Below, one piece after another: positions 35,519-47,696 of a stretch of DNA of 64,000 bases. Position 1 is the stretch's first letter, and the number at the start of each line of letters is the position of its first letter. Origin of the DNA: Euonymus europaeus (Eukaryota; Streptophyta; Magnoliopsida; Celastrales; Celastraceae); assembly GCA_963580455.1 (NCBI GenBank), contig OY756963.1:21099555-21163554 (forward strand), read 5' to 3'. A program made the translations under genes and the position numbers. The notes under the pieces were generated by a model that searched no databases, was not told where the DNA came from, and saw only the letters and a program-made list of their open reading frames with translations.

Positions 35519-37862
35519 ATGGACACCAAGATCGGATCCCTCGACACCTGTAAGGCAGAAAGCAACAACGTTGGGAGTTCATCCATCGGTGGCGTTTCGG
35601 CCATCCAGAGCTCCGTCCCCACTACTTTAGTCAAGTCGTCCGAGTCAACTCTGGGTCGTCACCTCGCTCGTAGGTTAGTCCAAGTTGGCGTCACCGACGT
35701 GTTCTCGGTTCCAGGCGATTTTAATCTGACTCTCCTTGACCATTTCATCGCCGAACCAGGGCTCAACCTCGTTGGCTGCTGCAACGAGCTCAACGCCGGG
35801 TACGCTGCCGACGGTTACGCGCGATCGCGTGGCGTTGGTGCTTGCGTTGTCACTTTCACAGTCGGTGGCCTAAGTGTTCTCAATGCAATCGCCGGAGCTT
35901 ATAGTGAGAATCTGCCCGTCATTTGCATCGTCGGTGGACCCAACTCCAACGATTACGGTACTAACAGAATTCTTCACCACACCATTGGATTGCCCGATTT
36001 TAGTCAAGAATTGCGGTGCTTCCAGACTGTCACTTGCTACCAGGTAAACAGTCACAGCTTCTTGTTCTCTGTCAAATAATCTAAATGCTACTGCCTTCTG
36101 AGAAGATGAAATTGAGAACGATGTTTTTACCTTTTACATGTTAGTTATTTATGTGGAATATGTATGGGGGTCTTTGATTTCTTCTTTCTTAGGCTGTAGT
36201 GAATAACTTGGAGGATGCACATGAAATGATAGATACTGCAATATCCACAGCGTTGAAAGAAAGCAAGCCTGTTTATATTAGCATAAGTTGTAACTTGCCT
36301 GCGATCCCCCATCCTACTTTTAGCCGAGACCCAGTGCCATTTTCACTGTCTCCCAGGTGAGTCATTTGTTTTACTTAAACAATTGATTTGTGTTCTTGAA
36401 TGTTCTTATTCATTTATTACAATTTATGTTTATTTATTGAATTATATGGAATGGATTGTAGATTGACCAATCAAATGGGCTTAGAGGCAGCAGTGGAGGC
36501 AGCTGCAGAGTTCTTGAACAAAGCAGTGAAACCAGTTATGGTGGCTGGACCTAAGCTGCGACATTCAAAGGCGTGTGACACCTTTGTTGAACTGGCTGAT
36601 GCTTGTGGGTATGCACTTGCTGTGATGCCATCGGCCAAAGGGTTTGTGCCCGAGGACCACCCTCATTTCATTGGCACTTACTGGGGTGCTGTGAGCACTG
36701 CATTTTGTGCTGAGATTGTGGAATCTGCTGATGCATACCTGTTTGCTGGACCTATTTTCAATGACTACAGCTCTGTGGGTTACTCTCTTCTTCTCAAGAA
36801 AGAGAAGGCCATAATTGTGCAGCCTGATAGGATTACAATTGCCAATGGCCCTGCGTTTGGGTGTATTCTGATGAAGGATTTTCTAAAAGCTCTCGCGAAA
36901 AAGCTCAAGCGCAACACCACTGCTTATGAGAATTACCACAGAATTTATGTTCCTGAGGGACATCCTTTGAAGAGTGGGCCAAAAGAACCTTTGAGGGTTA
37001 ATGTGTTATTTGAAAACATACAGAAAATGCTGTCTCATGAAACAGCTGTGATTGCCGAGACAGGGGATTCTTGGTTTAATTGCCAGAAACTCAAATTGCC
37101 AAAGGGTTGTGGGTAAGAATTGTAGTTGGAGAGAGTACTATGTTTGATTTTAGCAGTTATATAAGGAGTTTATAATGTAGATGGCTCATGTGAATTTGAA
37201 TTTGCAGGTATGAGTTCCAGATGCAGTATGGATCAATAGGTTGGTCTGTGGGTGCAACCCTTGGATATGCACAAGCTGCGCCAGAGAGGCGTGTTATTGC
37301 TTGCATTGGTGATGGTAGCTTCCAGGCATGTGTGGTTAGTCAGTTAAGTTAATACATAATTTTATGGTACTAATTTGTAATGGGGATCGACTCTCAGGTG
37401 ACTGCACAGGATGTATCAACAATGTTGCGATGTGAACAGAGGACCATTATCTTCCTTATAAATAATGGTGGATACACAATTGAAGTTGAAATCCACGACG
37501 GGCCTTACAATGTGATTAAGAATTGGAACTACACTGGTTTGGTTGATGCGATCCACAATGGTGAAGGCAAATGCTGGACAACCAAGGTGAATTTTTTTCT
37601 CGGCTCTGAATTACACTTGCTTTAATCTCCTCAAATTCTGAGGCAGGGAAGTTGAGAAATATAAAACTTAATGTCGAATTAATGCTCCCAGGTCTTATGC
37701 GAGGAGGAGCTAATTAAAGCAATAGAAATAGCAACAGGGCCGAAGAAGGATTGCTTGTGCTTCATTGAAGTGATTGTTCACAAGGATGATACAAGCAAAG
37801 AGTTGCTGGAATGGGGCTCCAGGGTATCAGCTGCCAACTCTCGCCCGCCAAATCCTCAGTAA
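35519..37862 (+). CDS. PDC: Pyruvate decarboxylase
   Basis: Six exons: 35519-36043, 36193-36356, 36462-37112, 37208-37325, 37398-37586 and 37692-37862, giving 605 residues, the usual plant PDC size. The enzyme converts pyruvate to acetaldehyde and CO2 in the cytosol, the first step of ethanolic fermentation under low oxygen. Visible marks are the cofactor-activating Glu in [14 protein letters not shown] (about residue 90), the paired His in LHHTIG (about 153-154) and the thiamine-diphosphate motif GDGSFQ ending in NNGGYTIE. The fourth intron starts with GC (37326-37327) instead of GT, and only that reading joins SFQ to VTAQDVS in frame. Neighbours are unrelated. Confidence 0.96.
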
Positions 37863-39775
37863 ACTATCAGTTGCAGAAACAAATTTGTTCAATAATTGCT
37901 AGTCAGCTGCAGTTTCCTGTGTGTTTATATTTAAGTTTATTCTCTTTATCGTCTCTCTTTTGTTGAACGCCGTCTTATGTTTGGCTAAATGCATAAATTG
38001 ACCCAGCTGATAATAACATGAATATTTCATAGTGGGACTTGTGTTGTGATGGAGATCCAGAGCCATTTCGCAATTGAAAAAGACCATTGGAGCAACTTGG
38101 CAGTGTGATCCTTGTCATCGTTTAACCTACATTTGAATTTTCAAGCATGGGACAAAATGCATTGATTACTGAAGAGGAAATCTCTTTTGATGTTTTTGGC
38201 GTTTTCAAACTTGTTGCTGTGGATGAAGGCGTGATCCCAACACTTCCAGACTGCAATGATGAAGTCCCATTTTTTGTGCCCAATAGACGTGACTGGTTGC
38301 CCCAGGGTCGAGCATACACTGACCCTTGACCTCTACTGAACGGTTGAATCGCCTTATGGCTCATAAAATAAAATATTTTCACTAAAATATTTTCTTGACT
38401 ACAAGAGAGAGGAGATGATTTGTATCGGAAGAGTTAAAAGACGATGAGAAAAATCTAAAAAAAAAAAAATTAAAAGTAATCAGAAATGATGTAAATTTAA
38501 TAGAAAAGGATGAATGTCTGATCGTTATGATCGTTATGGAAAAAATGAAAGAAACATATAAACCAGTAGGTTCCATACTCAGACACTCTCAGCTTTTATA
38601 TTTTACGAGAGCTTATACTCTATCAACATACTCTGATCCAAACGGACCTATCATCTAACAGAACAATTTGGAAAGCCACAATCAATATCCAGCCTCGGGG
38701 AACTAATTATGCCTGGACATTGCTGTAGAACACTAGGAAACCAATGAGGATAGCCAGTGGTCTTCCAAGATTGAGACTAATCAGACCAATCAGGAACTAA
38801 GGACTGATGTGAGAAAAATAACACAAACGCCAGCAGGAAAAACGAAAAAGGGCAGAAGAATCCACAGCTACTATTAAGCAGATATAAGCATCGAGACATA
38901 GCCCCCCAAAAGCTAAGTTGGAACCCAGTCACACTAACATATAAGAAATCAAGTAAATAGAGGCACCCAACCAAAAGGACATATACATCAATTGTTCCTA
39001 CTTTGTTACAGCTATTTCCTACGACATTACAGTCTCAATGAAAGGAACACAACTCGCCCAAATAATAGAGAAAAATTAAAACATCCAACCACTAGTTACC
39101 AACCAAAGAACTCATTAAATGATTATTAAGATCAGAAAGGATTAGATTTTTCAAGGAAATGATCGTAACAAATAACATGGTAAAAAATATAAATATGAAC
39201 TAAAATAACTTCCTGCAACAATAGTACAACCAGTTGGTCTCCCTTGTACAACAAATTTAGAAGTGGCATGTCTAGAAAATCTTTGCAACAGGCAAACATA
39301 TATATAAGCAAACATAATTCCAGCAAGGCAGCAATACAAACCTACCAAAATCAATATAGCATATCCAGAGGACCAGAACATATAATAACGCAGGAATGAT
39401 TCCGTTCATCTAGTCATGTATGCATAAGCAAACTAATAGGACAAATCCCTACAACACAGCATATATAAGAATCCGAATTCGCTCAATAAGAAAAAGAAAA
39501 TGAGTATGCAGTTTCATATCTAATACCTATAATACAATCACACACATCTATAGACGGCGTCAGACAAATGCATACATCCACAAAGTTAAGGTCGGAACTA
39601 AAAAATCCATTCGATTCATCAACTAACAGTTAACATAAACGAAAATCCAACGTCATCGATTAAGTTGCAAGGAAAAACTACATGAACAGCGAATTGAAAC
39701 CTTAAAATGTCACAAAACCTTCCCACAGGACCAAAAACGGCAATCAAAGAAATAAACCCTAGGAAAGCCAATCGT
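37863..39775. other. PDC 3' region and spacer
   Basis: It contains MITE sequence at 38579-38650. A 60-codon frame at 38147-38329 has no family match and is not called a gene. Confidence 0.5.
38579..38650. mobile_element. MITE fragment (24257 family, inverted)
   Basis: 'gacactctcagctttt', 'ttttacgagagcttatactc' and 'ctgatccaaacgga' are the complements of blocks in the element at 24257-24375. The other terminal repeat was not found, so this copy seems incomplete. Confidence 0.7.
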
Positions 39776-39976
39776 CTACTTGGATCTCTGCCTCATCTTT
39801 CGGCGCTTCCTCTTCAATCTTCTCATGCGCTTCTTCTTCCACTGTAACAGATAATTAGCCAAAAGATGCCGAGTGAGCGAACTGAATGAATCCAAGAAGG
39901 AAACATAAAGGAATTTTCAAATCAATTAGACACCGTGTTTGCACTATTTGGTTTTAGAACATACCTTAGCTCTCAT
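39776..39976 (-). CDS. RPL41: 60S ribosomal protein L41
   Basis: Two exons on -, 39965-39976 (MRAK) and 39839-39841 continuing to 39776, are joined by a GT-AG intron of 123 bases (39842-39964). They encode 25 residues beginning MRAKWKKKRM and ending MRQRSK, the near-invariant eL41 peptide, about the smallest eukaryotic ribosomal protein. It lies in the large subunit at the inter-subunit bridge. It is too short for routine ORF calling. The leader is pyrimidine-rich, and a TATA sequence and site-II elements lie upstream, as is common for plant ribosomal protein genes. It is divergent from CWC22. Confidence 0.96.
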
Positions 39977-40085
39977 TGTCGTAGGGCAACAGAAGCTCGC
40001 GCTCTCTCTTGATTAGCCGCTTTTGTATCCCTAATGATCGTGCGACGGAGGAAGGAAAGGAGGTCAGGAATAAAGGAAGAGTTAC

Positions 40086-40107
40086 GGTATTTATACCTAA
40101 ACCCTAG
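40086..40107 (-). promoter_or_regulatory. RPL41 TATA box and telo-box-like element
   Basis: 'ggtatttatacc' (40086-40097) reads 'ggtataaatacc' on -, 110-121 bases upstream of the RPL41 ATG. The adjoining 'aaaccctag' (40099-40107) matches 8 of 9 bases of the plant telo box (AAACCCTAA). Confidence 0.6.
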
Positions 40108-40131
40108 CGCCTGTACTGTTTAAAAACAATT

Positions 40132-40289
40132 TGGGCTCATGGTAAACAACCCATGAGACCTGCCCTATCCGCACATAAGCCCAGAAGAGAAATTCCGATG
40201 GGCCTTATATTTCCTTTTGTGGCTTTGTCCGTTTGTCGGTAGGAAACGGGCGGGCCTATTCGGAATTTTGTCGTGCGAGCTAATGGGCC
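40132..40289. promoter_or_regulatory. Site II (TGGGCY) cluster between RPL41 and CWC22
   Basis: TGGGCT at 40132, AGCCCA at 40178, TGGGCC at 40199 and TGGGCC at 40284 lie in the divergent spacer. Such TCP-bound elements mark growth-related plant promoters, and the spacer may serve both genes. Confidence 0.6.
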
Positions 40290-40598
40290 TTGATATCCGT
40301 TAGGGCCTTTCGTTTATACAAGGGTTGAAAGAGAATTTCCACACCGCGTCAGTGCGTGCATACGGATACCGAGATACACGCTGCCAATCGGAAATCCTCG
40401 TAGTCGCCTGTGCCAACCGGTGGTCTCTCTAATTTCCACCGCCGGCAGTCTCAACCAAGCTAGGTATTGTTTTAATTTTGCGGTTTCATCAAGTTCACGT
40501 GATATAGAGGAATATAATCCCGCTAGGTTTTCATTCTGAATCAAGGTGTAGGTAAAGTAGGTGGTAGGCCAAGAGTGAGATTAGGTTTTGGTTTTGTT

Positions 40599-43500
40599 AT
40601 GGCTAGGAAACACAGCAGTGAATCTAGTGATGAGGAGGGTAAGAGAGCAAGAAGAGGAAGGGACGGAAGAGAGAGGGAGAGAACTCGGCGAGATGATAGG
40701 GGACGGTGGCGTGAAGGATCTGAGGATGGTGAGGTGGTTGAGAGAGAAAGGGGCAGACCAGAGAAGGAGAAGAATCATAGGGATGAGGATGAACATAAGA
40801 GAGAAGGTTCTAATGCAGAGGAAAAGCTGGTAGAGAGAGGAAGAAGCAGACCAGAGAGTGGGAGAGGTGATAGGGACAACAAGCGTGGTAGGCGAGTAGG
40901 CAGGGATAGAGAGGAGTATAAAGATTCTGTCCGTTCCAATGAAGACGCTGATAAGCAGGCTAGGACAGAGAGATCCGACGGGGAGAGAAAGCATGGGCTT
41001 GAGGATGAGCCAAGACATTCTCGTCGCGGTCGGGGAAATGGGGATGATAGAAGATCAGAAAGGAAATTTGAAAGAGAGAGGGATAGGACAGATGAGTATA
41101 GAAGACAGAGAATCAATGATGAAGAAGTTGGGTATCGAAGAGAAAAAGAGAGCGGGGAGAGAAATCAATCACAAGGTGATGATAGGCATTCCAGGAAGAA
41201 AGAGGATAGTGGTAGCAGGGTAGCTGAAGATTCAAACCCTAAAAACGAATCAGCATCAAGGGAAGGAAAAGTAAATACTGATGCCGCTAATTTGGGGAAG
41301 AGCGGTGGAGTTTACATTCCTCCATATAAGTTGGCTCGGATGATGAAAGACATTCAAGATAAAAGTAGCAATGAGTATCAACGTTTGACTTGGGATGCCC
41401 TTAGGAAGAGTATAAATGGTCTTGTGAACAAAGTTAATGCCACTAATATAAAGAACATTATCCCAGAGCTCTTTGCCGAAAATATGACAAGGGGAAGGGG
41501 TCTTTTTTGTCGGTCATGTATGAAGTCTCAGATGGCATCTCCAGGTTTCACTGACGTCTTTGCTGCATTAGTTGCGGTTGTTAACACTAAATTTCCTGAG
41601 GTGGGTGAACTTCTATTGAAAAGAATAGTTTTGCAACTCAAAAGGGCTTACAAGCGGAATGACAAGGTGTGCTTCTCTCCCTTATCTGTCATATACTATT
41701 TTGACAATTCACATGCTGGTAGGATTCTTTCTTTCTTCTACATGGTATCGGTTCTGATTGCTTTGTTGATTGATTCCATTGGCAGCCACAATTACTCGCT
41801 GCTGTTAAATTCATAGCACATCTGGTCAACCAGCAAGTTGCTGATGAGCTTATTGCTCTAGAACTGCTCACTCTTTTGCTGGAGGAGCCTACTGATGACA
41901 GTGTTGAGGTAGCGGTGGGTTTTGTCACTGAGTGCGGATCCATCCTACAAGACCTTGCACCAAAGGGCCTGCATGGTGGGTAGTTGTCCACTTTCTAGAT
42001 TTTTGTGCTGTGCTTAACTTCCATTATTTTGTTTGGTAGAGTTGTGCATTTATTTATTTATTTTGAATGAAAAGAAGTCGTGCATTTATTCTATTCGGTT
42101 ATTAACTCTGAAATTTCAGTGTGCTTATGCTACTCTTTTAGCCTTGTTAGTTGTTACTGTTGTAATAGTTTGTCAAAATGTATCTTGGTACATCATCTAT
42201 TTCTTTTGCATATGGTCTAACTTAATTGATAACGTTTAAAGGAAGATTATAAATTTATAATTGATACCTGTAGACACCTTTGATTGATAAGAGTGAAGAC
42301 CTCTGCTTATTTGTTTAAATTTCTCAGACCTCTACCACCATGGGAAACTTAATGAAGTCTTCATCTGAAGCATTATCGTAATCTATGTAGGGAATTCCTG
42401 TAGTTGTAATTTCTAGAGGCTTAGGTCATGGTTTAACATTGAAATGGTATTGCAGTTTCAGTTTGGATGTGATTGATTGAATGTTTCATCTTTGTAAATC
42501 TTATTCAGGCAAAGCTAATTGTTTGATTATGTTATTATGTAACCTATTTCCTAACACGCAGACATACCAACTTATCGAACTGCTAAAAATGTGTCTTGTA
42601 AAATACGAAGGCTGATTTTGTAGCTTTTGCTTGGGTATGGGTATAGGTATCTTTGAGCGGTTTCGTGGGATTCTTCATGAAGGAGAAATTGACAAGCGTG
42701 TTCAGTTTATGATTGAAGGCCTATTTGCAATAAGAAAGGCCAAGTTTCAGGTAAGTTTTTCTTCTTCTTTTTGACCTCTTTCTGTGGCATTAACCTACAA
42801 TCATATTCTACTGAACATGAGAGCTGAAGTTTTTTCTTGAATAAATTTATGTAATTTTCAGGGTCACCCTGCTGTTCGTCCAGAACTGGATCTTGTGGAG
42901 CAGGAAGACCAATTAACTCATGACGTATCTCTTGGGGTTGACATAGATCCGGAGATTACTCTTGGTATGTTGTTGACATGAATTCATCTTCATTTACTTA
43001 ATTTGTCTTTTTTTAGTTTGATGTGGCTGCAAATATTAATAGTTTTGGTTGTTGTTCAGATATCTTCAAGCCGGATCCCAACTTTTTGGAGAATGAGAAT
43101 AAGTACGAAGAACTGAAGAAACAAATTCTTGGTGAAGACTCGGAAGATGAAGATGGTTCTGATTCAGCTTCGGGTGACGACGATGAGGATGATGACGATG
43201 AGGATGAATCAGAGGAAGAGGAGAAGATGAAAATACAAGATGAGACAGAGACAAATCTAATAAATCTTCGAAGGACAATCTATCTAACAATTATGTCGAG
43301 TGTAGATTTTGAGGAGGCTGGTCACAAACTACTGAAGATAAAATTAGAGCCAGGTCAAGAGGTAAGTGATGTAAATTCTGCAGTTAATCTACCTACACAG
43401 GCAAGGCACATCATTATCTGCTTTTGTGAAGTTGAATGAGGCCAGTTCATGCAGAAAACTTTGTCTATTTTAGTTTTTTTTTTTGAAGATAAAATATAAA

Positions 43501-44968
43501 TACATTTTCGTTTGGGATTTTATTTTTTGTGTAAAAGTCTCAAATATTCCAAACTTTATATGAATTAGTGGGATGACACATATTGCATGAGGTTCCAATT
43601 ATGTTTTTGGATTAGGTTCTGGTTTGAACAATATTTGACATAGGCCATAGGTTTTAGGTTTTCCATACTTTCTTTCTCCATTCCCTGTTTGTTGTTCTTG
43701 GATGTTTGTTGGCATTCCAACTTTTTGCCCTTAGATGAGCTGTTCTATAAGTTCTCCTATGATTGTGTACTTATTTTTGTCTTTGGTTTTGGTGTATGCA
43801 GATGGAGTTGTGCATTATGATCTTGGAATGCTGCAGTCAGGAGAGAACATATCTCCGGTACTATGGTCTCTTGGGGCAGCGGTTTTGCATGATGAACAAA
43901 GTACACCAGGAAAATTTTGAACAATGCTTTGTCAGTCAATACTCAATGATTCATCGACTTGAGACAAATAAGCTTCGAAATGTGGCCAAGTTTTTTGCCC
44001 ATTTACTTGGTACAGATGCTCTGCCTTGGCATGTTCTAGCATACATACGCTTAACCGAAGAGGACACTACTTCCTCTTCGCGTATATTTATCAAGATTCT
44101 ATTCCAGGTATGAAAAGATAGCATAACTGAATCTTGGATATATTCCTTTTTTTTCCCCTTGTTTGCACATGCTAGAATAACAGTTGATATTTTCCTGCCC
44201 ATAGATGACATGGATGTTAGGAAGTTTCAAATGGAGCTAACAACCTTTTATTTGGGAAGATAGATAAACTGCTGTTAAGTATAGAGCAGATATGTTTGAA
44301 TGTAGATTGGCCCCAACATTGTTCAGTAGCCAGGGTCATAAATGCCCCAGATATATTAGTTTGGTTCTGCCCGGAAATTAGAGAAAACACAGCGTTGGCG
44401 AGGATCTGTCAATTTCTTTTCAGTGTGTGGTATTCGGGGATATTATCTTTGATTTGAGAGACACCGGGCAATTGTACAACTCAAGCTATCCCTTGTTTCT
44501 TGCTATTATATTTACATTGTTTGCATGCTGTTTGAAGCTTCATGACTTGCGCTTCTTTGTTGACAAGCTATCAAGTTAACCATTGTATGGTTTGTGATGC
44601 AGGAATTGTCCGAACATCTAGGCATACGTGCCCTAAATGAGCGACTTACGGATCCAACAATGCAGGACTCCTTTGAATCTATTTTCCCAAAGGATAACCC
44701 CAAGAATACACGATTTTCCATTAACTTTTTTACATCCATTGGGCTTGGAGGAATTACTGAAAATTTGAGAGAGTACTTGAAGAATATGCCGCGGATGATC
44801 ATGCAACAACAAAAGCAAGTGTCAGAATCAGAACCAGAATCTGATGATTCTGGAAATTCCAGTTCTTCGGGTTCAGATACATCTAGTTCTGAGTCAGAGA
44901 CAGAATCTTCAAGCTCTGAAGAAAGTGATAGGGATGACAGACGCCGAAAACGAAGGAAGAGGGATTAA
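40599..44968 (+). CDS. CWC22: Pre-mRNA splicing factor CWC22
   Basis: Seven exons: 40599-41666, 41786-41975, 42647-42750, 42862-42964, 43060-43361, 43802-44107 and 44603-44968, giving 812 residues. The first about 240 residues are an Arg/Glu/Asp-rich disordered region. [12 protein letters not shown] opens the MIF4G domain ([36 protein letters not shown]). An acidic linker ([19 protein letters not shown]) leads to the MA3 domain ([41 protein letters not shown]). The tail is Ser/Glu-rich and ends [12 protein letters not shown]22 is a spliceosome component needed for the first splicing step; in animals it recruits eIF4A3 for exon-junction complex deposition. The frame opens from a GTG upstream, so the ATG at MARKHSSES is the start. 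Confidence 0.95.
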
Positions 44969-45417
44969 GTATGTTGCCCTCTGCATTGTTTAAAAGTTTG
45001 CTATGCTGGATTCAGTCACTATTACAAATTGTCTTGGTTTATGTATATTGCTGTCTGAGTGCCCTTTAAGTTTCCAGGCTCTGTTCACATCTTATATGCT
45101 TTTGCCAATCTTTCTTCATGAGTACTAGTCAGTGGAGTTATTTAATTGTATTAACATTTTTGTAGCATTTGACGGAAATATTTTTAGGTCGGTTGCTTTT
45201 CGTGACTTCTATTTGCATGGGACTCAATAAGATTTTATTGCTAAATTGAATTATTTGTTGGTTTGGCTTGTAGTTATAGCTCTGAGTTTCTGAGAACATT
45301 TTGCAGTGAATTCAACCTTTCCAAGCTTCGATTTAGCATGTCTGGGAGATTGGATTGATGGTTATTGTTTGTTTCTGACTGCAGCCTTTTAGGTAATATG
45401 TGGGTTATAGATGGAGC

Positions 45418-45540
45418 CGCTGTATGGTTTAGAGTATACGTTAGCTTATATTTTGTTATCCGTACTTTCAGATATTATCAGTTTTTATGTTTTATGATAG
45501 TTTATATTATATAAGACATACTCTCATCCAAACAGATCCG
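45418..45540. mobile_element. MITE (24257 family)
   Basis: 'ctgtatggtttagagtat' at the left and the complement of the right end 'ctgtttggatgagagtat' are inverted repeats enclosing about 120 bp. 'ccg' is adjacent at both edges, a possible 3-bp target duplication. Confidence 0.75.
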
Positions 45541-46423
45541 GAGTTCTCTATTTATATTGGTATTGCGGATTTGCGGGTTGAGTATGACGGTGACAACCGT
45601 CAATTTTCTCCTTTGATTAACTTTGTGAAGGTGAAATTTTAATTTCATTTCTTGTTAATGGAGATTAGTCAAACTCACCACAATAGTATTGTGGGGTTAA
45701 TTAACCGGAGAATGAGTTTTTTAATGTTTAAAAACTATTTTATTTTTATTAATAAGTAATCACAATTAAAATTCTAAAATTCATGCTCCTCATACATTAT
45801 ATATCAAATATGATAATATTCATTTCAAACTCGCCTTACACTGATCCCGTTCATAAGATTGTCAACCAAATGCCTTGTAAAAGTTTATGTGAGGTCATGT
45901 CTCTGAACTTCAGATAGATTAATCGGGTTAATCTATCGAGCTTGCGCAATAATCCAATAAATAACGAATGCTTAGGTTGCTAGCTAAGTCCAAAAAAATT
46001 GACGCCTCCAAAAACGATTGATCCCTATGAAAGAGAACCGCCAGCAGTGTGTATGTGAAACGAATCAAACGGACCTTCAGTTCTAACGTCAGACGATCAG
46101 ATCACGTCTCCGGAAAAGTGAACTCTATTTTTAACTTTTTTTGGGCCAAGCGGTCCAACTTGGGCAAACATCAGCATCAAGCCCAGCTAAATTCGGACCG
46201 ACAAAAATGATTTTGGGTTTAGAGGTTGGTCTGCAAGTCTTTTGAGCTTTGAGGCAGATAACCTCCTGACCAGTGGAGTTTATTACAGACTCTTTGCTGA
46301 AATCCAACCCAAAATTGATGACCAGGAGTCGAGGTTTATTATGAAAATGAGCTATAGAGTACATATAGCTATCATCTCAAAAAAAATACTCCAAGACAAA
46401 CTTCAGCCAAAATATTTTCCCCA

Positions 46424-46552
46424 TTTTTTTTTTCCTAAATAAGGCCTTATAGTTACAAGGCAAGGGATGAGAGAAGGATTCGAACCCTGATTATCGGGGG
46501 AATGCAAACAATTCTTACTGCTACGCTAGCAGAGTCACCTAATTCGTGGCAA
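46424..46552 (-). mobile_element. tRNA-derived SINE fragment
   Basis: On - the sequence 'gggttcgaatcc' (complement of 46476-46487) is a perfect polymerase III B box inside a tRNA-like head ('gctagcgtagcagtaag'). It is followed downstream by an A-rich tail (T-run at 46424-46434 on +). The tRNA fold is incomplete, so I do not call a tRNA gene. Confidence 0.6.
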
Positions 46553-47696
46553 CAAACATTTAAGCTATGATATATACGATAGGAGTAGACGTAAAATGAT
46601 CGACTCATTCAATTTTATTTTATTTAATTTTGAGAATAACAGATTATTTAAGCAATAAGAACCCGACGTCGTTCTTTCTTAACATGAGAATCAATTTCTT
46701 TCGGACATTTATACAATCAAATAAACCTCCTATATACTATAATTATTAGTCATTCTTGCGAGAGAATGAGTCACAGAGCTACCAGTACGTTCAAGAGAAT
46801 GAGCTACATATTACGATGATTCAAAAAATTTAGTTTCTAACTGGAATAAACAATTTGATAATGTTAGTTATTATTTTGAATGTCTATGTATATTATAAAT
46901 TAATATAATGTCTTGGAAACCCAAATCAGGATGTGTTATATATAAATTCAGGATATATAATTTCTTAAAAAAGAGAACAAAAAAAAAAAGCTTCAAATCC
47001 TAGAGGCTAACCTTGCAAAAAAGAAACAATGCAAGTGTTAAATATTAATTCATTCATCATATATACTCTTTGCCTTAGCATATAATTGTACCACATGTTA
47101 TTTAATTTTTTATATAGTTATACCACTAATTAATTAATGCTTGTGTTGTTACAACAGAATTTCACACTGGAGGAGAACAAATATATCTTGACCCTGGGCT
47201 GCTATATTTTGGAAGGAGAATGTTAGGTATCTTAATTATTATCTTCCCAATATCCTACATAAAAAATAAAATGAGGACTGTATAAAAGTAAAGAACTTCC
47301 GTGTACAAATTAATCAAGTTCTCAAAATGGGCGCAATCGAAAATATATAAGATGTATGCTCGCAGAGGGCGCAATCGAAAACATATAAGGTGTACTCATA
47401 TATACCTTATCCCTATATAAAATGTAAAGAGACCGTATATATTGTAATGACCTTAAAATGTTAATGTTTCTTGACCTAAATTTACATTTTCAGTCATGCG
47501 AATTAATTAGTCATTAATTTACTGCTGTCAATAATTGTGTAATATATATATATATGTATATGTAATGCAAACAATAGAAAAAACAAGCTAGGAAGGGAAT
47601 AGCAATGGCATGATATTAATTTGCATAAGACAGCATATCTATAATCATATTAATGTTGGAGCAAGTACCTCAAGATCTCACTTAGAATTGTCTCAT

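Larger units (their letters stand above)
44969..47696. other. CWC22 3' region and spacer
   Basis: AT-rich with a MITE and a SINE-like piece (listed separately). No gene was found. Confidence 0.5.

Noticed and set aside
38147..38329. 60-codon frame after PDC
   Set aside because: ATG-started, but no family resemblance; chance frame is as likely.
46430..46552. Possible tRNA gene on -
   Set aside because: There is a perfect B box, but arms do not pair and an A-rich tail follows; SINE fragment preferred.
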